Positions 9,421 through 17,658 are shown, counted from the first letter of the stretch. The stretch: 64,000 nt of DNA from Salinarchaeum sp. Harcht-Bsk1 (GCF_000403645.1 NC_021313.1:2437014-2501013), one strand, 5' to 3'. The notes: a model not told the origin generated them from the sequence alone. A program made the numbers and translations.

Positions 9421-9647
9421 GTGGAGTAGTATGCACGCCGCGCTGTAATTAGCTTGCGTTGTTCGAAGCTACCACGGGACGGTCTTGCAAGCGGTGGGAA
9501 CGACTGCTACCTCGAAGGACCGATCGCCGAGGAAGAAACGCGGAAACCGGCCTCAATCGGCCGGAAAGACCGAAAATTGTCGAATGCTCCCCTCGACGGC
9601 TGTGCATCGTTCGGGCACTACTCGGTCCGGAAGAGAGCTGTGGCCGT

Positions 9648-10691
9648 TCAGGGCGTCAGCCGTTCGATCGAGACCCATTCGACGCTGGCGTCCTCGGGCC
9701 ACGCGACGACCAGTTGCTTCCGGACGCCGTGGGCGAGTCGCACGTCGAGGGCGAGATCCCGGGGATCGAACGCGAAGTCGCCGGGGACCACTCGGACGAG
9801 GCGCTCGGAGTGGCCGAGGTCGTCGACGGACTCGACCGCGGAGTACGTCCGGAAGTCCGCGCCGAACTTGAAGCCGGTCTTGGGAACGACGCCTCGTTCG
9901 CGCAACGCGGCGTACACTTGCAGCCGGCGGTCGAAGCGGTCGCCCTCGACGGCCCGACCGCGATCGACGACCGCGTCGTAGCCGCCCTCCACGTCGAGCG
10001 CACCGGCGGCGACGAGCTGGGCGGTCTCGACGAGCGATAGCTGGAGTGCGTCGATCCCCTCGTCGCGCTTTCCGAGTGGCTGGCCGTAGAAGGCCTGGCC
10101 GTAGAGTGCCTCGGGGGCGTCCCAACACACCGCCCGATCCGCCAGGAGCGTCGCGTCGACCGGGTCGCCCGGCTCGAACGCCGCCGTGCCCTCCCAGGAT
10201 GGCCGTCCGGTCTCGAAGTAGGTGACCTCGCTCTCCTCGTCGACGATGGCGAGGGTACAGTCGCCGAGGTCGGCCGCGGGGATCGACTCGCGTTCGCCGA
10301 CGACCCGGACCTCGTAGGCGACTGCGTCGTCGACGGGCCCCTTTCCACGGGGGTAGACGACGAAGTCGACGACGTCGGTCGGGTCGTCGATCCATCCCTC
10401 GCGTGCGGGCGAACAGTAGAATCCCCGCTCGCGCAAGTCGAGGTAGACCAGGAACGTGAGCGCGGCTCGATCGCCGCCAGTCACGTCCCCGGCGCCGTCC
10501 CGGAGGAACGCTTCGAACTCCCTGCCGTCGACGGCGTCGAGGTCACCGCGCAGGAGCAGGTGGGCGGCTTCGACCCAGGAGACCGCGATCTCGTTGCCCT
10601 CGAGCGGGTAGCCGTAGCCCCGAGCGTCGTAGAATCGCTGGCGGGCGTCCCCACCGATCACGACGCGGCCGTCCTCCGTGCGGGCCTCCAT
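9648..10691 (-). CDS. endA: tRNA-splicing endonuclease EndA, fused two-repeat form
   Basis: The ATG at 10689-10691 gives 347 residues with two EndA-like repeats, as expected for the alpha2 enzyme of haloarchaea. The C-terminal repeat holds the catalytic triad: Tyr in FKFGADFRTY, His in GHSERLVRVV and Lys in GVRKQLVVAW. The enzyme cuts the bulge-helix-bulge at intron borders of tRNA and rRNA precursors. The tRNA-Gln at 53.9 kb in this window is a likely substrate. The frame is open upstream, but EndA begins at this ATG (MEARTEDGRVVIGGDARQRF). Confidence 0.93.
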   Translation of the reverse strand: MEARTEDGRVVIGGDARQRFYDARGYGYPLEGNEIAVSWVEAAHLLLRGDLDAVDGREFEAFLRDGAGDVTGGDRAALTFLVYLDLRERGFYCSPAREGWIDDPTDVVDFVVYPRGKGPVDDAVAYEVRVVGERESIPAADLGDCTLAIVDEESEVTYFETGRPSWEGTAAFEPGDPVDATLLADRAVCWDAPEALYGQAFYGQPLGKRDEGIDALQLSLVETAQLVAAGALDVEGGYDAVVDRGRAVEGDRFDRRLQVYAALRERGVVPKTGFKFGADFRTYSAVESVDDLGHSERLVRVVPGDFAFDPRDLALDVRLAHGVRKQLVVAWPEDASVEWVSIERLTP

Positions 10692-10785
10692 AGGGGAGTG
10701 GGCGACGCCCGGGGGCAAAGATGCGACGATCCCCGGCCCGTCGCTGTCGCGATCGTCGAGTCGTGCTGGCCCCCTCGAACCGCGA

Positions 10786-11703
10786 TCAGTGGTGCTCGCA
10801 GGCCGAATCGAGACACCGCCGACCGCTGGCCAGTTCGAACACCGGGAGTCCGCAGGCACAGTCGTCGACGACGGTGCCGGTCGGGATGCCGAAACTGGTC
10901 TCGCAGTCGGGGTAGGCGTCACAGCCGAGCAGGAGACCGCCGCGCTGGATGACCCGGAGGTCCGCACCGCATTCGGGGCAGTCCCACTCGCGATCGAAGC
11001 GCTCCTCGACCGCGTCGAGCAGCGGGTCGCAGTCGCGGTCGAGACAGACGTCGAGTGGTGCACCGCGTTCGACGCGGAGCCGGGGGAGCCCACACGAACA
11101 TCGCTCCCGCCGAACGGTCGCGCCGTCGGGCAGTCCGAAGCGGTCTCCACAGCCGATGCAACTTACCGAGCGGCCCGACCGGACGAGTGTGCCCTCGCAG
11201 TCAGGGCACTCGCCGACAGGATGACCCGCGCGGGTCGTCGGATAGCTCGCGTAGCCGTCCTCCGTGTGGGCGACGACTCGTAGGCGTTCGTCGCCGTCGC
11301 GGGCGTCGACGGTGAAGGCCGCACCCGCTTCGATGGAGTCGCCAACGGGCGTTCCGCCGCCGGTGCCCGGCGCTGCGGCGTGCGCGTCATTCGTCTCGCG
11401 GCCGCCAGCAGGATTTCCACCGCTCACGTCTCGCGTCGGACGGCCAGTGATGGTCCGTGGCGCGGTGGGCCGTCCGCCCTCGCTGGCGCGCGAGCACGAG
11501 ACTGCTTCTGCACGAGTGAGCCACGCCACGGGCTGGTAGCCGTCGGCGTCGTGAACGAGCACGGTGTTGTCCGGTTTGATTACGACACAGACGTTGCCCC
11601 GCCGTTCCTCGCGTCGATCGCCGTCCGCGACGACGGTGCAGTCCCCGGAGAGGACCCGGATGGCGTCGCCGCCGTCGCCGAGAATGTCGGTGGTGGTCGG
11701 CAT
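10786..11703 (-). CDS. NucS N-domain-like (DUF91) protein with topoisomerase-type zinc ribbons
   Basis: Residues 1-~75 resemble the N-terminal DNA-binding domain of the NucS/EndoMS nuclease family (AIRVLSGDCTVVADGDRREE, CVVIKPDNTVLVHDADGYQP). The C-terminal half has three C4 zinc-ribbon modules of the topoisomerase I type (CPDCEGTLV...CIGCG; CSCGLPRL; CPECGADLRV...CDAYPDCE). I see no NucS catalytic block (acidic residue plus ExK motif), so it probably binds DNA without cutting it. Its promoter and first 47 codons are repeated at 14763-14935. Confidence 0.8.
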   Translation of the reverse strand: MPTTTDILGDGGDAIRVLSGDCTVVADGDRREERRGNVCVVIKPDNTVLVHDADGYQPVAWLTRAEAVSCSRASEGGRPTAPRTITGRPTRDVSGGNPAGGRETNDAHAAAPGTGGGTPVGDSIEAGAAFTVDARDGDERLRVVAHTEDGYASYPTTRAGHPVGECPDCEGTLVRSGRSVSCIGCGDRFGLPDGATVRRERCSCGLPRLRVERGAPLDVCLDRDCDPLLDAVEERFDREWDCPECGADLRVIQRGGLLLGCDAYPDCETSFGIPTGTVVDDCACGLPVFELASGRRCLDSACEHH

Positions 11704-11735
11704 GGCGATGGTTCGTCGCGGGATCGGTCATAAAC
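11563..11735 (-). repeat. Direct repeat copy A: promoter plus codons 1-47 of the DUF91 gene
   Basis: This stretch matches 14763-14935 base for base in length (173 bp) with roughly 80% identity by eye and no gaps. It covers the TATA-like box (TTTATGA on the minus strand, 11728-11734), the ATG and the codons up to IKPDNT. Together with copy B it brackets the lower-GC interval 11736-14762. Confidence 0.8.
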
Positions 11736-11828
11736 GTGGGGATGCACCTGTGCGACCGATTCAGCCACACGCAGGACCCGATCCTCGGAATCTGCCGGTG
11801 GGATTATACCAGATGGGCCGTCACAATC

Positions 11829-11972
11829 TCACGGCTGGCACCTGGCGATCGCCAAGTCGTCGATGTGCTGGGTAAAATCGTCGTACTGTCCCGACTGATC
11901 GTTCCAGACACTTTCAATCGTACTGTTTGATCCAACCTTCGCATCATGAGGGTCATCAATAGTACCATGCAT
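11829..11972 (-). CDS. Possible 47-residue small protein or remnant
   Basis: A minus-strand frame of 48 codons starts ATG at 11970-11972 (MHGTIDDPHDAKVGSNSTIE) and ends TGA at 11829-11831. It has the same lower-GC character as the lipoprotein gene just upstream on the same strand. It could be a small cargo gene, a fragment left after rearrangement, or chance. I see no known motif. Confidence 0.25.
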   Translation of the reverse strand: MHGTIDDPHDAKVGSNSTIESVWNDQSGQYDDFTQHIDDLAIARCQP

Positions 11973-11998
11973 TATGCAATTCTCGTTTTCTTCTGAAG

Positions 11999-13288
11999 CT
12001 AATTTGTTGTAGACTTTGGACTGGTTTTTTTGATTTCCTCAAAGAGTTCTCCATCGTATTCTTCATTTTGATTCCAATCAGCTAGTTTACCGGTAAAGTC
12101 AACTAGGTATTGAGTAGTTATACCTACATCAGTGAGACTTCCTATCTCTACATCCTCGTCCGCTCCAGTTGCTATGTCCATCAGAGTAGAAGCAACTGAC
12201 TTCTTCCGTGTTTCAAAGTCTAGGCTTTCGTGTCCTTCTACTGTGTCTTGTTGGTGGTCGTCTGCAAATCGAAGTGGGTGCCACCAGCTGTCGTAGGCCT
12301 CGTGGCTCGGATCGAGGTAGTTCGAGTCCTCGCCGAGCGGGTGATATTGTTCATCTGTACTTCCAGCAGTCTGTGTTTCCGGGCCATTGATTGTTTCCAT
12401 CACCCGGAGTTCGTTATTCGTGGCGTCGTAGATCAGCCCGTTTCCGTGGGTACTCGCGCTGGCTTCGGGGAGATCGAGCGCCCAGCAATGCGATTCGATA
12501 TCGGTGTGAGCATCTAAACATTCCTGCAGTGCTGCAGCATACAGCTCATCCTCGGTCGAAATCGGGCCAGGGTCGTCATGGAGCATCTGCCAGTTGAATA
12601 GATACTTTTGCAGCCAGTCGAGAGCCTCTCCGACTGACTCGGTCTGAGTGAATTCCTGATAATCGAAGTGGCCGTACGTGTTCGACTCACCTTCCGAGTT
12701 CGGATAGCGGACTAGCGGCGGGGTATTCTTGGCCTCGCACTCGATACTCTCCTCCGGCGAATCCGTGCCAATCGACTCGACGAACTGACTCCCCTCCTCG
12801 TGCTGAATATTCAGATAGTCGTTGTCGTGCCACCACTCCAGGGCCAGCAGATCGACCTCCATCTGTCGCCACTCCTCGCCAGGATCGTCGGCAAACACGT
12901 TTGAGTCCTCGATGAGATCCGTTCCGAACTCCTCTCTGTACCGTTCGAGCTGGTCGTCGGGGACCTGCTGCCGAAGCTCCTCGTTCCGGTCCGGAACGAG
13001 ATGAAGAATATACTCGTCCGGGATATCCGGTGCGTACTCATCTGTTCCAGACGAGTCGTCGGCCCCATTGGTTCCTGACGTGTCGTCAGTTTGATCGCCC
13101 GAGTCACCTGACTGCGTGTCCCCAGCTGGCGTGCCGTCGGGATCGTCGTCGCTATCACCGCCAGAACTGCAGCCTGCCAGCCCGAAGAGTCCGACCGATC
13201 CCGTCGCTGCCAGCAGCCTGCGTCGTCGTCGATCTACCACCTGTTCCCACTCACCGTTGCTGACAGCGACTTGTGAGAGCCGTGGCAA
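11999..13288 (-). CDS. Tat-exported lipoprotein of unknown function
   Basis: Near the N-terminus RRRRRLLAATG is a twin-arginine signal followed by a lipobox LAGC (Cys ~40), so the mature protein should be lipid-anchored outside the membrane. A Ser/Asp/Thr/Gly linker of ~40 residues follows, as is usual in haloarchaeal lipoproteins. The body (~90-429) is a globular domain rich in Trp, Glu and Asp that I do not recognise. A segment with Cys-Trp (ESHCWALDL) followed by HGNGLIYD loosely recalls the Cys/His/Asp spacing of transglutaminase-like enzymes, a weak guess. Codon use is clearly lower in GC than neighbours, suggesting transfer. The start could be one of several upstream codons. Confidence 0.75.
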   Translation of the reverse strand: MPRLSQVAVSNGEWEQVVDRRRRRLLAATGSVGLFGLAGCSSGGDSDDDPDGTPAGDTQSGDSGDQTDDTSGTNGADDSSGTDEYAPDIPDEYILHLVPDRNEELRQQVPDDQLERYREEFGTDLIEDSNVFADDPGEEWRQMEVDLLALEWWHDNDYLNIQHEEGSQFVESIGTDSPEESIECEAKNTPPLVRYPNSEGESNTYGHFDYQEFTQTESVGEALDWLQKYLFNWQMLHDDPGPISTEDELYAAALQECLDAHTDIESHCWALDLPEASASTHGNGLIYDATNNELRVMETINGPETQTAGSTDEQYHPLGEDSNYLDPSHEAYDSWWHPLRFADDHQQDTVEGHESLDFETRKKSVASTLMDIATGADEDVEIGSLTDVGITTQYLVDFTGKLADWNQNEEYDGELFEEIKKTSPKSTTN

Positions 13289-13456
13289 CTACGTTCTGGC
13301 AGGAGCAAGCAGGAGCTGTCGTACCAGTTGACCGGCGATGGACCAACTGCTACCTCCAACTAGCGAATTGAGCGGAAGAATTTTTCCACCGGTGTGGCCG
13401 CAAATCAGGACAACGACATCATAGAACAGCCGAGTGACTGCGTATACGTTCCGAGA

Positions 13457-13930
13457 CTACGGCAAGCCATTCTGCGCGTTCACCAGGTTCCCATCACAGT
13501 TCTCCACCGCTGTCCACCACGTCTTTAGTACAGCAATTGTGACGAGTTTCGGAGGGTGATCAACTCCGATACAGGATTGCTCATGTGCATCGAGATTATC
13601 CGGTGGGTGAAAATGCCGTTCCGGAGTATCGGTGGGTTCATTCTCCGCCTCGCGGCCGAACCTGAATTCTAGTCCATCCTCCCGGTAGTGGTATTTGTTG
13701 TCTCCATTTTCCCACCACTGAATATCGAAATATCCGCCTCGCTCGTGAATCCCTGGGGTGACAGTGACCCGTGCCGCTCTGATATCTTCTCCTTCCCGCT
13801 GTGTGAACGGGTTCCCTTTCCGATACCGGAATCGGACTTCGACGACCCCTCTGCCGAGTTGCTGGCGCATCTGCTCCACGCTCTCATCGATCGCTTCCGA
13901 ATCGATTGGAGAGCCATTCCCCATCCCCAT
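13457..13930 (-). CDS. TumE/DUF6516-like candidate toxin
   Basis: This 157-residue protein has a central beta-rich pattern (GGYFDIQWWENGDNKYHYRE) and a His-rich segment (ERHFHPPDNLDAHEQ). These resemble the small TumE-like proteins that form pairs with winged-helix partners. Its ATG overlaps the stop of the upstream winged-helix gene by one base (TAATG), so the two are coupled. The gene lies in the low-GC island. Membership in the TumE family is pattern recognition only; an unrelated partner protein is possible. Confidence 0.6.
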   Translation of the reverse strand: MGMGNGSPIDSEAIDESVEQMRQQLGRGVVEVRFRYRKGNPFTQREGEDIRAARVTVTPGIHERGGYFDIQWWENGDNKYHYREDGLEFRFGREAENEPTDTPERHFHPPDNLDAHEQSCIGVDHPPKLVTIAVLKTWWTAVENCDGNLVNAQNGLP

Positions 13931-14610
13931 TACTGGAGTGAGGGCTGATTGCCGCCCGGGGTCGTTGTCTGATTCCCCGTCTGTTTGTCTCCCGGTTCAG
14001 TGACGGTGGCTGCCGTCTCTTTTGCCTCTTTGAAGCGGTATGCAGCTCTAAGGTGGCCGAGTTCCCGCTCTGCTGTCCGCCAGTGAGAGACGTCGTCGAG
14101 TTCATCCTGGTCGAGTTCCGTGTCTGAAACCAAGAGTTCCGCTGGATCGGTTGCGTCGTATTTGGCGTTGTACGCTGCGATTTCCTGTTTTACGCGCTGG
14201 ATTTGATCGACGAGCGTTTCGCTACCGGCGAGTTGCCTGATCTGTTTGAGGAGATGCCACTCTGGGTCTCGGGCGTACAGTTTTCCGGAGTCTGTCTGCT
14301 GACTGCTAACAATGCCTTCTTCGGCGAGCTTGTTGAGCGTGGCTCTGGCTTTTGTTTCCGAGACGAGAGCTGTCTCTGCGATGTCGCCCGCCGATTTCAG
14401 AACCGTCGTTCTGTTGATCACTGTGCGAATTCGCTCGTCCGCAGTGGTCTCGTTTTTCCACTCTGCGGCTGCGAACTCATCGATGTCCTCGAAGTCGTCG
14501 TCATCGACAGTGAACGGGGTAATATCGTCCACGGTTACCGTTTCGTCCGGTAATTCCTCGTCGGTGGGGAACTCGTCGGGGCCGTCAGGAGATGGTGGCT
14601 CGTCGGTCAT
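13930..14610 (-). CDS. Winged-helix (DUF7342-like) regulator, candidate antitoxin
   Basis: The ATG at 14608-14610 gives 226 residues. After an acidic N-terminus come FAAAEWKNETTADERIRTVI and a winged helix (DIAETALVSETKARATLNKL, EEGIVSSQQTDSGKLYARD). A helical region follows, ending with an ELGHLRAAYRFKEAKET segment. This layout fits the haloarchaeal winged-helix family I know as DUF7342. It directly precedes and overlaps the TumE-like gene, so an antitoxin/autoregulator role is likely. The C-terminal 25 residues are Gly/Thr/Asn-rich and probably disordered. Confidence 0.7.
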   Translation of the reverse strand: MTDEPPSPDGPDEFPTDEELPDETVTVDDITPFTVDDDDFEDIDEFAAAEWKNETTADERIRTVINRTTVLKSAGDIAETALVSETKARATLNKLAEEGIVSSQQTDSGKLYARDPEWHLLKQIRQLAGSETLVDQIQRVKQEIAAYNAKYDATDPAELLVSDTELDQDELDDVSHWRTAERELGHLRAAYRFKEAKETAATVTEPGDKQTGNQTTTPGGNQPSLQ

Positions 14611-14642
14611 ACAGTACGCTACGCCTCGAAAACACATATATT

Positions 14643-14903
14643 TTATTGGCTCGGATATGTGGGGTTCGATTGTTGATCTCGAAGGTGTCCAGGATACGGA
14701 ATCGGGGGATGAAGGCCGGAGGTCGGACTGTGCAACGGATTCGAATCTACTAGTAGATCTCCGGTGTCGTCCGGTTTAATTAATACAGTGACGTGGCCCC
14801 GTCGTTCCTCGCGTCGATCGCCGTCGGCGAGGCCGGTGCAGTCGCCAGCGAGCACGCGGATCGCGTCGCCGCCGTCGCCACGCAGGGGGTGTGGTGCTGG
14901 CAT
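14643..14903 (-). pseudogene. Truncated DUF91 gene start
   Basis: From the ATG at 14901-14903, 47 codons (MPAPHPLRGDGGDAIRVLAG ... VLIKPDDT) match the start of the complete gene at 10786-11703. After base 14763 the match stops abruptly and the frame runs on as unrelated Pro/Ser/His-rich sequence to a stop at 14643. The NucS-like N-domain is therefore cut short and the zinc ribbons are missing. I read it as the stranded 5' end of an interrupted gene. Confidence 0.75.
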
Positions 14904-14935
14904 GGGGTCGTTCGCTGCGGATTCGGGCATAAAGC
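14763..14935 (-). repeat. Direct repeat copy B: promoter plus codons 1-47 of DUF91 gene
   Basis: This 173-bp copy includes a TATA-like box (TTTATGC on the minus strand near 14927-14933) and the start codon. It is the right-hand boundary of the island at 11736-14762. The divergence from copy A (about one base in five) shows that this is not a recent simple duplication. Confidence 0.8.
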
Positions 14936-15080
14936 TGTGGCTACTCCCCGGTATCACGCTCCTACTCGGACCGTCTAGCGACGTTCAAATTTCGAAAATC
15001 GCGGTACGACGGCCTTATCACGTCGTGAAACTGCGAACGATCTCGGCCGTTTTTGAAGGGTGGTGCAGTACCCTCCAGCG

Positions 15081-15347
15081 ATGGCCAACCCTGTCCCGCC
15101 GACGGTTAGCTGTGACGAGCTGGCCGTCCCGCAGCAACTCGAATCACCTCGTTCGAAGCTGCTGTACCTGGCGCTTGCCGTCACCGACGGCGCGAAGACG
15201 TCGGAGCTGCGTTCGGCGCTCCAGATGTCTTCGCTCAGTCTCTATCCCGTCGTCGCGGACCTCCGCGATGCCGGACTCGTCGAGCGCGCGGACGACGGTT
15301 CGCTTCGTCTATCGGAGATCGAGCGACCCCCAGTCGGCGGCACCTGA
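15081..15347 (+). CDS. Small winged-helix regulator (MarR/ArsR type)
   Basis: The 88-residue product from ATG 15081 is essentially one winged helix. It has KLLYLALAVTDGAKTSELRS, the recognition helix region SLSLYPVVADLRDAGLVE and a wing (RADDGSLRLSEI). It would bind DNA as a small haloarchaeal regulator. An in-frame ATG at 15060 is possible, but the sequence MVQYPPA lacks family character. No partner gene is evident; the HalOD1 gene follows after ~170 bases. Confidence 0.7.
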   Translation: MANPVPPTVSCDELAVPQQLESPRSKLLYLALAVTDGAKTSELRSALQMSSLSLYPVVADLRDAGLVERADDGSLRLSEIERPPVGGT

Positions 15348-15462
15348 TCCCCGAACCGCGAATATAAATGGCAAGTAGCGGGGATCGACCAGTGGCGTCT
15401 CAGTGCTTCTAAGCGCCGATTTTACGACAATTCGAGTAAACGTGGACAAGATTCCCACAAAG

Positions 15463-15471
15463 AATATATAC
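15463..15471 (+). promoter_or_regulatory. TATA box for the HalOD1 gene
   Basis: AATATATAC sits ~45 bases before the ATG at 15515 and is the clearest conventional haloarchaeal TATA element in the region. It differs from the TRTAACAA-type motif found in the glycan locus. Confidence 0.55.
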
Positions 15472-15514
15472 AACCGTGGCAACTGCCCATCCGAGGCACG
15501 GGGAGAGATCCAGA

Positions 15515-15835
15515 ATGCGAGAATCCGACGCAAACCTCGACAGTGGTGGCGTACAGGAGGCAACTACTTCCGAGTCGTTCGATACCGTCTCGACCCGGCG
15601 GTACACCGTCGGAGCCGACGAGCCCCTCGACGTAGCGATCGTCTATGCGGTCGCCGCGACGAAGGGCGTCGGCCCGATGGAGCTGGAGGACCCGCTGAAC
15701 GACGTCGTGGACGCGGACGCCTTGCGGCAGTTGTTCGCGTCCGGCGACGAATCGCTCTCGGCGACGATCTACGTCGACGGGCATCGCGTCACGGTGGCAG
15801 AGGGTGGCAGAGAACTGATCGTATCGAGCTCGTAA
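15515..15835 (+). CDS. HalOD1 output-domain protein
   Basis: The 106-residue product contains a HalOD1 domain: EPLDVAIVYAVAATKGVGPM, then DPLNDVVDADALRQLF, then a short beta sheet (SATIYVDGHRVTVAEGG). HalOD1 is a haloarchaeal output module found alone or on sensor proteins and presumed to relay signals; its biochemical role is unknown. ATG 15515 is chosen because the preceding in-frame ATG at 15476 lies close to the TATA box. Two more HalOD1 genes occur at 45.9 and 46.8 kb. Confidence 0.75.
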   Translation: MRESDANLDSGGVQEATTSESFDTVSTRRYTVGADEPLDVAIVYAVAATKGVGPMELEDPLNDVVDADALRQLFASGDESLSATIYVDGHRVTVAEGGRELIVSSS

Positions 15836-16041
15836 CACTTATTGACTGGCGGTGTGATCGACTGAGTCAAACCTATCAGTGTCCATAGTGGTGGTGGCGT
15901 CGTTTCCCGTTCGGTTGCCAGGAATGAATGAGCTACGACCGATGTAGGAGCCTCATACTCTCCGATATCGAGAGCTGCAGCGACACTACTTTGGCCGCGT
16001 CCAGTAACTATTTACCCGCAGGAATCTTGGGGTGTCACTGT

Positions 16042-16152
16042 ATGTCCCAGTGGCTATCGGACGACGAACTCGAGCGAATTTCACAGTTCGCAAACACACC
16101 TGGTTACGAGCGATCGCCCGAGATGCTGTCTCCCGAAGAGACCGAGGAATAA
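16042..16152 (+). CDS. Small conserved-looking protein, 36 residues
   Basis: ATG 16042 gives a 36-residue acidic peptide (MSQWLSDDELERISQFANTP ... ETEE). The composition and the phrase LSDDELERISQFANTPGYER look like a haloarchaeal short protein family with a helical core. An in-frame ATG at 15928 exists, but its product has no family character. No function is known to me. Confidence 0.5.
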   Translation: MSQWLSDDELERISQFANTPGYERSPEMLSPEETEE

Positions 16153-16491
16153 CCCAGCGCCACGGGGTCGCCCGCATGCAGGTCCCCGTCTCCACCTCCG
16201 TTCCCGTCCCCGTTCACTTTCTTCGACGACCGCGCCTCCGAGGGACACCGTCGGAACTCTGCGGAGGTCCGTCTCGGCGACCACGACGACGCTGCTGATC
16301 GTTCTCGCTTCTCCCTCTCATCTCGCTTCTGGTATCCTCTATTCGCTCTTCCCTCCTCTGCTCTGCTTTCCTCTTTCTATCGCTCTCGAGGCGCCAGTGG
16401 ACAGAGAACGAGAGACTGCGGCACGCCGCTGGGGATCCGAGCGGTGTTCCGGCGCCAGGGCCCCGTGGGACCGAACGAACGGATCGATCGG
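16153..16491. other. Gene-free gap with a strong polypyrimidine tract
   Basis: No convincing gene is present between the convergent 36-residue protein and the winged-helix gene. From about 16285 to 16390 the + strand is overwhelmingly C and T (CTTCTCCCTCTCATCTCGCT, CTTCCCTCCTCTGCTCTG). For the + gene this T-containing tract could end transcription; for the minus gene it reads as polypurine. Confidence 0.5.
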
Positions 16492-16770
16492 TCAGTCGAT
16501 GAGGTTCTCGGCGTCCATCTCGGCCCAGACCCGATCACCTTTTTCGGTGATGCCGTAGATCCGACCCTTGCGTCGATCCTCGGGCACGAGCAACTCGACG
16601 ACGGAGCGTTCGCGAAGCTCCTGGAGCGCACGCGAGACGTGTGCGATGGAGATGTCCGTTTCGTCGGCGATTCGCGAGGGCGTCGCCGGCCCGTTCGCGA
16701 GACAGCCGAGCACCTCGGTGCGGTAGTTCGAACTGATCACGTAGCCGATTTCGTCCCACTCGTCGTTCAT
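16492..16770 (-). CDS. Winged-helix transcriptional regulator
   Basis: This 92-residue protein is a single winged helix. It has EIGYVISSNYRTEVLGCLAN, GPATPSRIADETDISIAHVS with a recognition helix RALQELRERSVV, and a wing EDRRKGRIYGITEKGD. It resembles ArsR/PadR-like haloarchaeal regulators of ~90 residues. It lies alone on the minus strand. No effector domain is visible, so it probably acts as a dimeric DNA-binding protein. Confidence 0.8.
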   Translation of the reverse strand: MNDEWDEIGYVISSNYRTEVLGCLANGPATPSRIADETDISIAHVSRALQELRERSVVELLVPEDRRKGRIYGITEKGDRVWAEMDAENLID

Positions 16771-16897
16771 GATTGGTGCTCGTGGTTGTATCCGGTCGTC
16801 GGAGCAGCCGAGCGGGTGCTCCGTCGGGGTGTCGGCTCACGCGTCAGCGGGTCGGGCACGCGCCGTCTGTCGTCGGTGGTGGGTGTCACGGTCGTGA

Positions 16898-17437
16898 TCA
16901 CTCCTCCTCGATGAGGGCAAGGGTGTCTCGCTTCGATCGGCGCACGTACACGTAGTTCGCGATGGCGATCACCGCGATGGCGCCGAGCACGAACAGGCCG
17001 ATTCGGAACTGGTCAGCGCTCCCGCCGCCGGCCAGCGGGGTCAGCAACACGCCGACCAGGCCAGTGAGTGCGACGCCGAGGTAGAGCCACTGCCAGGGGA
17101 CGTCGTCCCCGTTCCGATCGAGTTGCTCGTCGATGTCGTCGGCCCGTTCGGTCAACGCCACGTTGCCCGTGTCCGGGTCGTACGTGACGACACCGACCTC
17201 CTCGAGCTTCGGGACGTGCGTCTGGTACAGTGAGACGTACGCCCGCTTTCGCTGCTGGCTCGTCAGCTCGTCGACCGGCACGTCGTTTTCCTTCGCCGCG
17301 ATCTGGGCGGCCAGCTCCGTTAGCTGGACCGGCTCCTGAACGCGCTTGAGGTAGTGTAACACGAAGCGACGCCGTGGGTTGCTGAGCAGGTCGAAGATCG
17401 TGTCGAGCGACGACAACTCTTGGTCGGATTCTGACAT
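16898..17437 (-). CDS. DUF7344-type winged-helix protein with two membrane segments
   Basis: From ATG 17435-17437 the product is 179 residues. Residues ~10-100 match the DUF7344 haloarchaeal winged helix (FDLLSNPRRRFVLHYLKR, SSQQRKRAYVSLYQTHVPKL, EEVGVVTYDPDTGNVALT). Two hydrophobic helices follow (WLYLGVALTGLVGVLLTPLA, IGLFVLGAIAVIAIANYVYV). It is probably a membrane-tethered transcription regulator. It is divergent from the DUF1616 gene at 17749, and each has its own TRTAACAA motif. A paralogue with the same layout is at 38449-39039. Confidence 0.8.
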   Translation of the reverse strand: MSESDQELSSLDTIFDLLSNPRRRFVLHYLKRVQEPVQLTELAAQIAAKENDVPVDELTSQQRKRAYVSLYQTHVPKLEEVGVVTYDPDTGNVALTERADDIDEQLDRNGDDVPWQWLYLGVALTGLVGVLLTPLAGGGSADQFRIGLFVLGAIAVIAIANYVYVRRSKRDTLALIEEE

Positions 17438-17512
17438 TGACTGGGGCGTGTGTATATGCCGGCTGTGGCGGCGGGGGATCCGCTCGGTACGGCGGACCCT
17501 TCCGGAGTCTAG

Positions 17513-17527
17513 CACTTTGTTACAACC
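17513..17527 (-). promoter_or_regulatory. TRTAACAA-type motif upstream of membrane DUF7344 gene
   Basis: The minus strand reads GGGTTGTAACAAAGT, ~80 bases upstream of the start at 17437. It matches the motif shared with many units of the glycan and TasA-like clusters. Confidence 0.5.
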
Positions 17528-17658
17528 CGGTTTCCCCGGGCGTATACGGTCGCATCCCCCGAATACCGCAGCTTGACGCCCGCTACCGCAGCTTCTGAGT
17601 AAGCGTCGTCGTCAGGACCCCCACGACGCCGAACCGTCGCCTACCCGCGCTATGCGAG

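Noticed and set aside
7885-9429. 514-codon + strand frame opposite trxB
   Set aside because: Shadow of the Grx-TrxR gene, which has all catalytic motifs on the minus strand.
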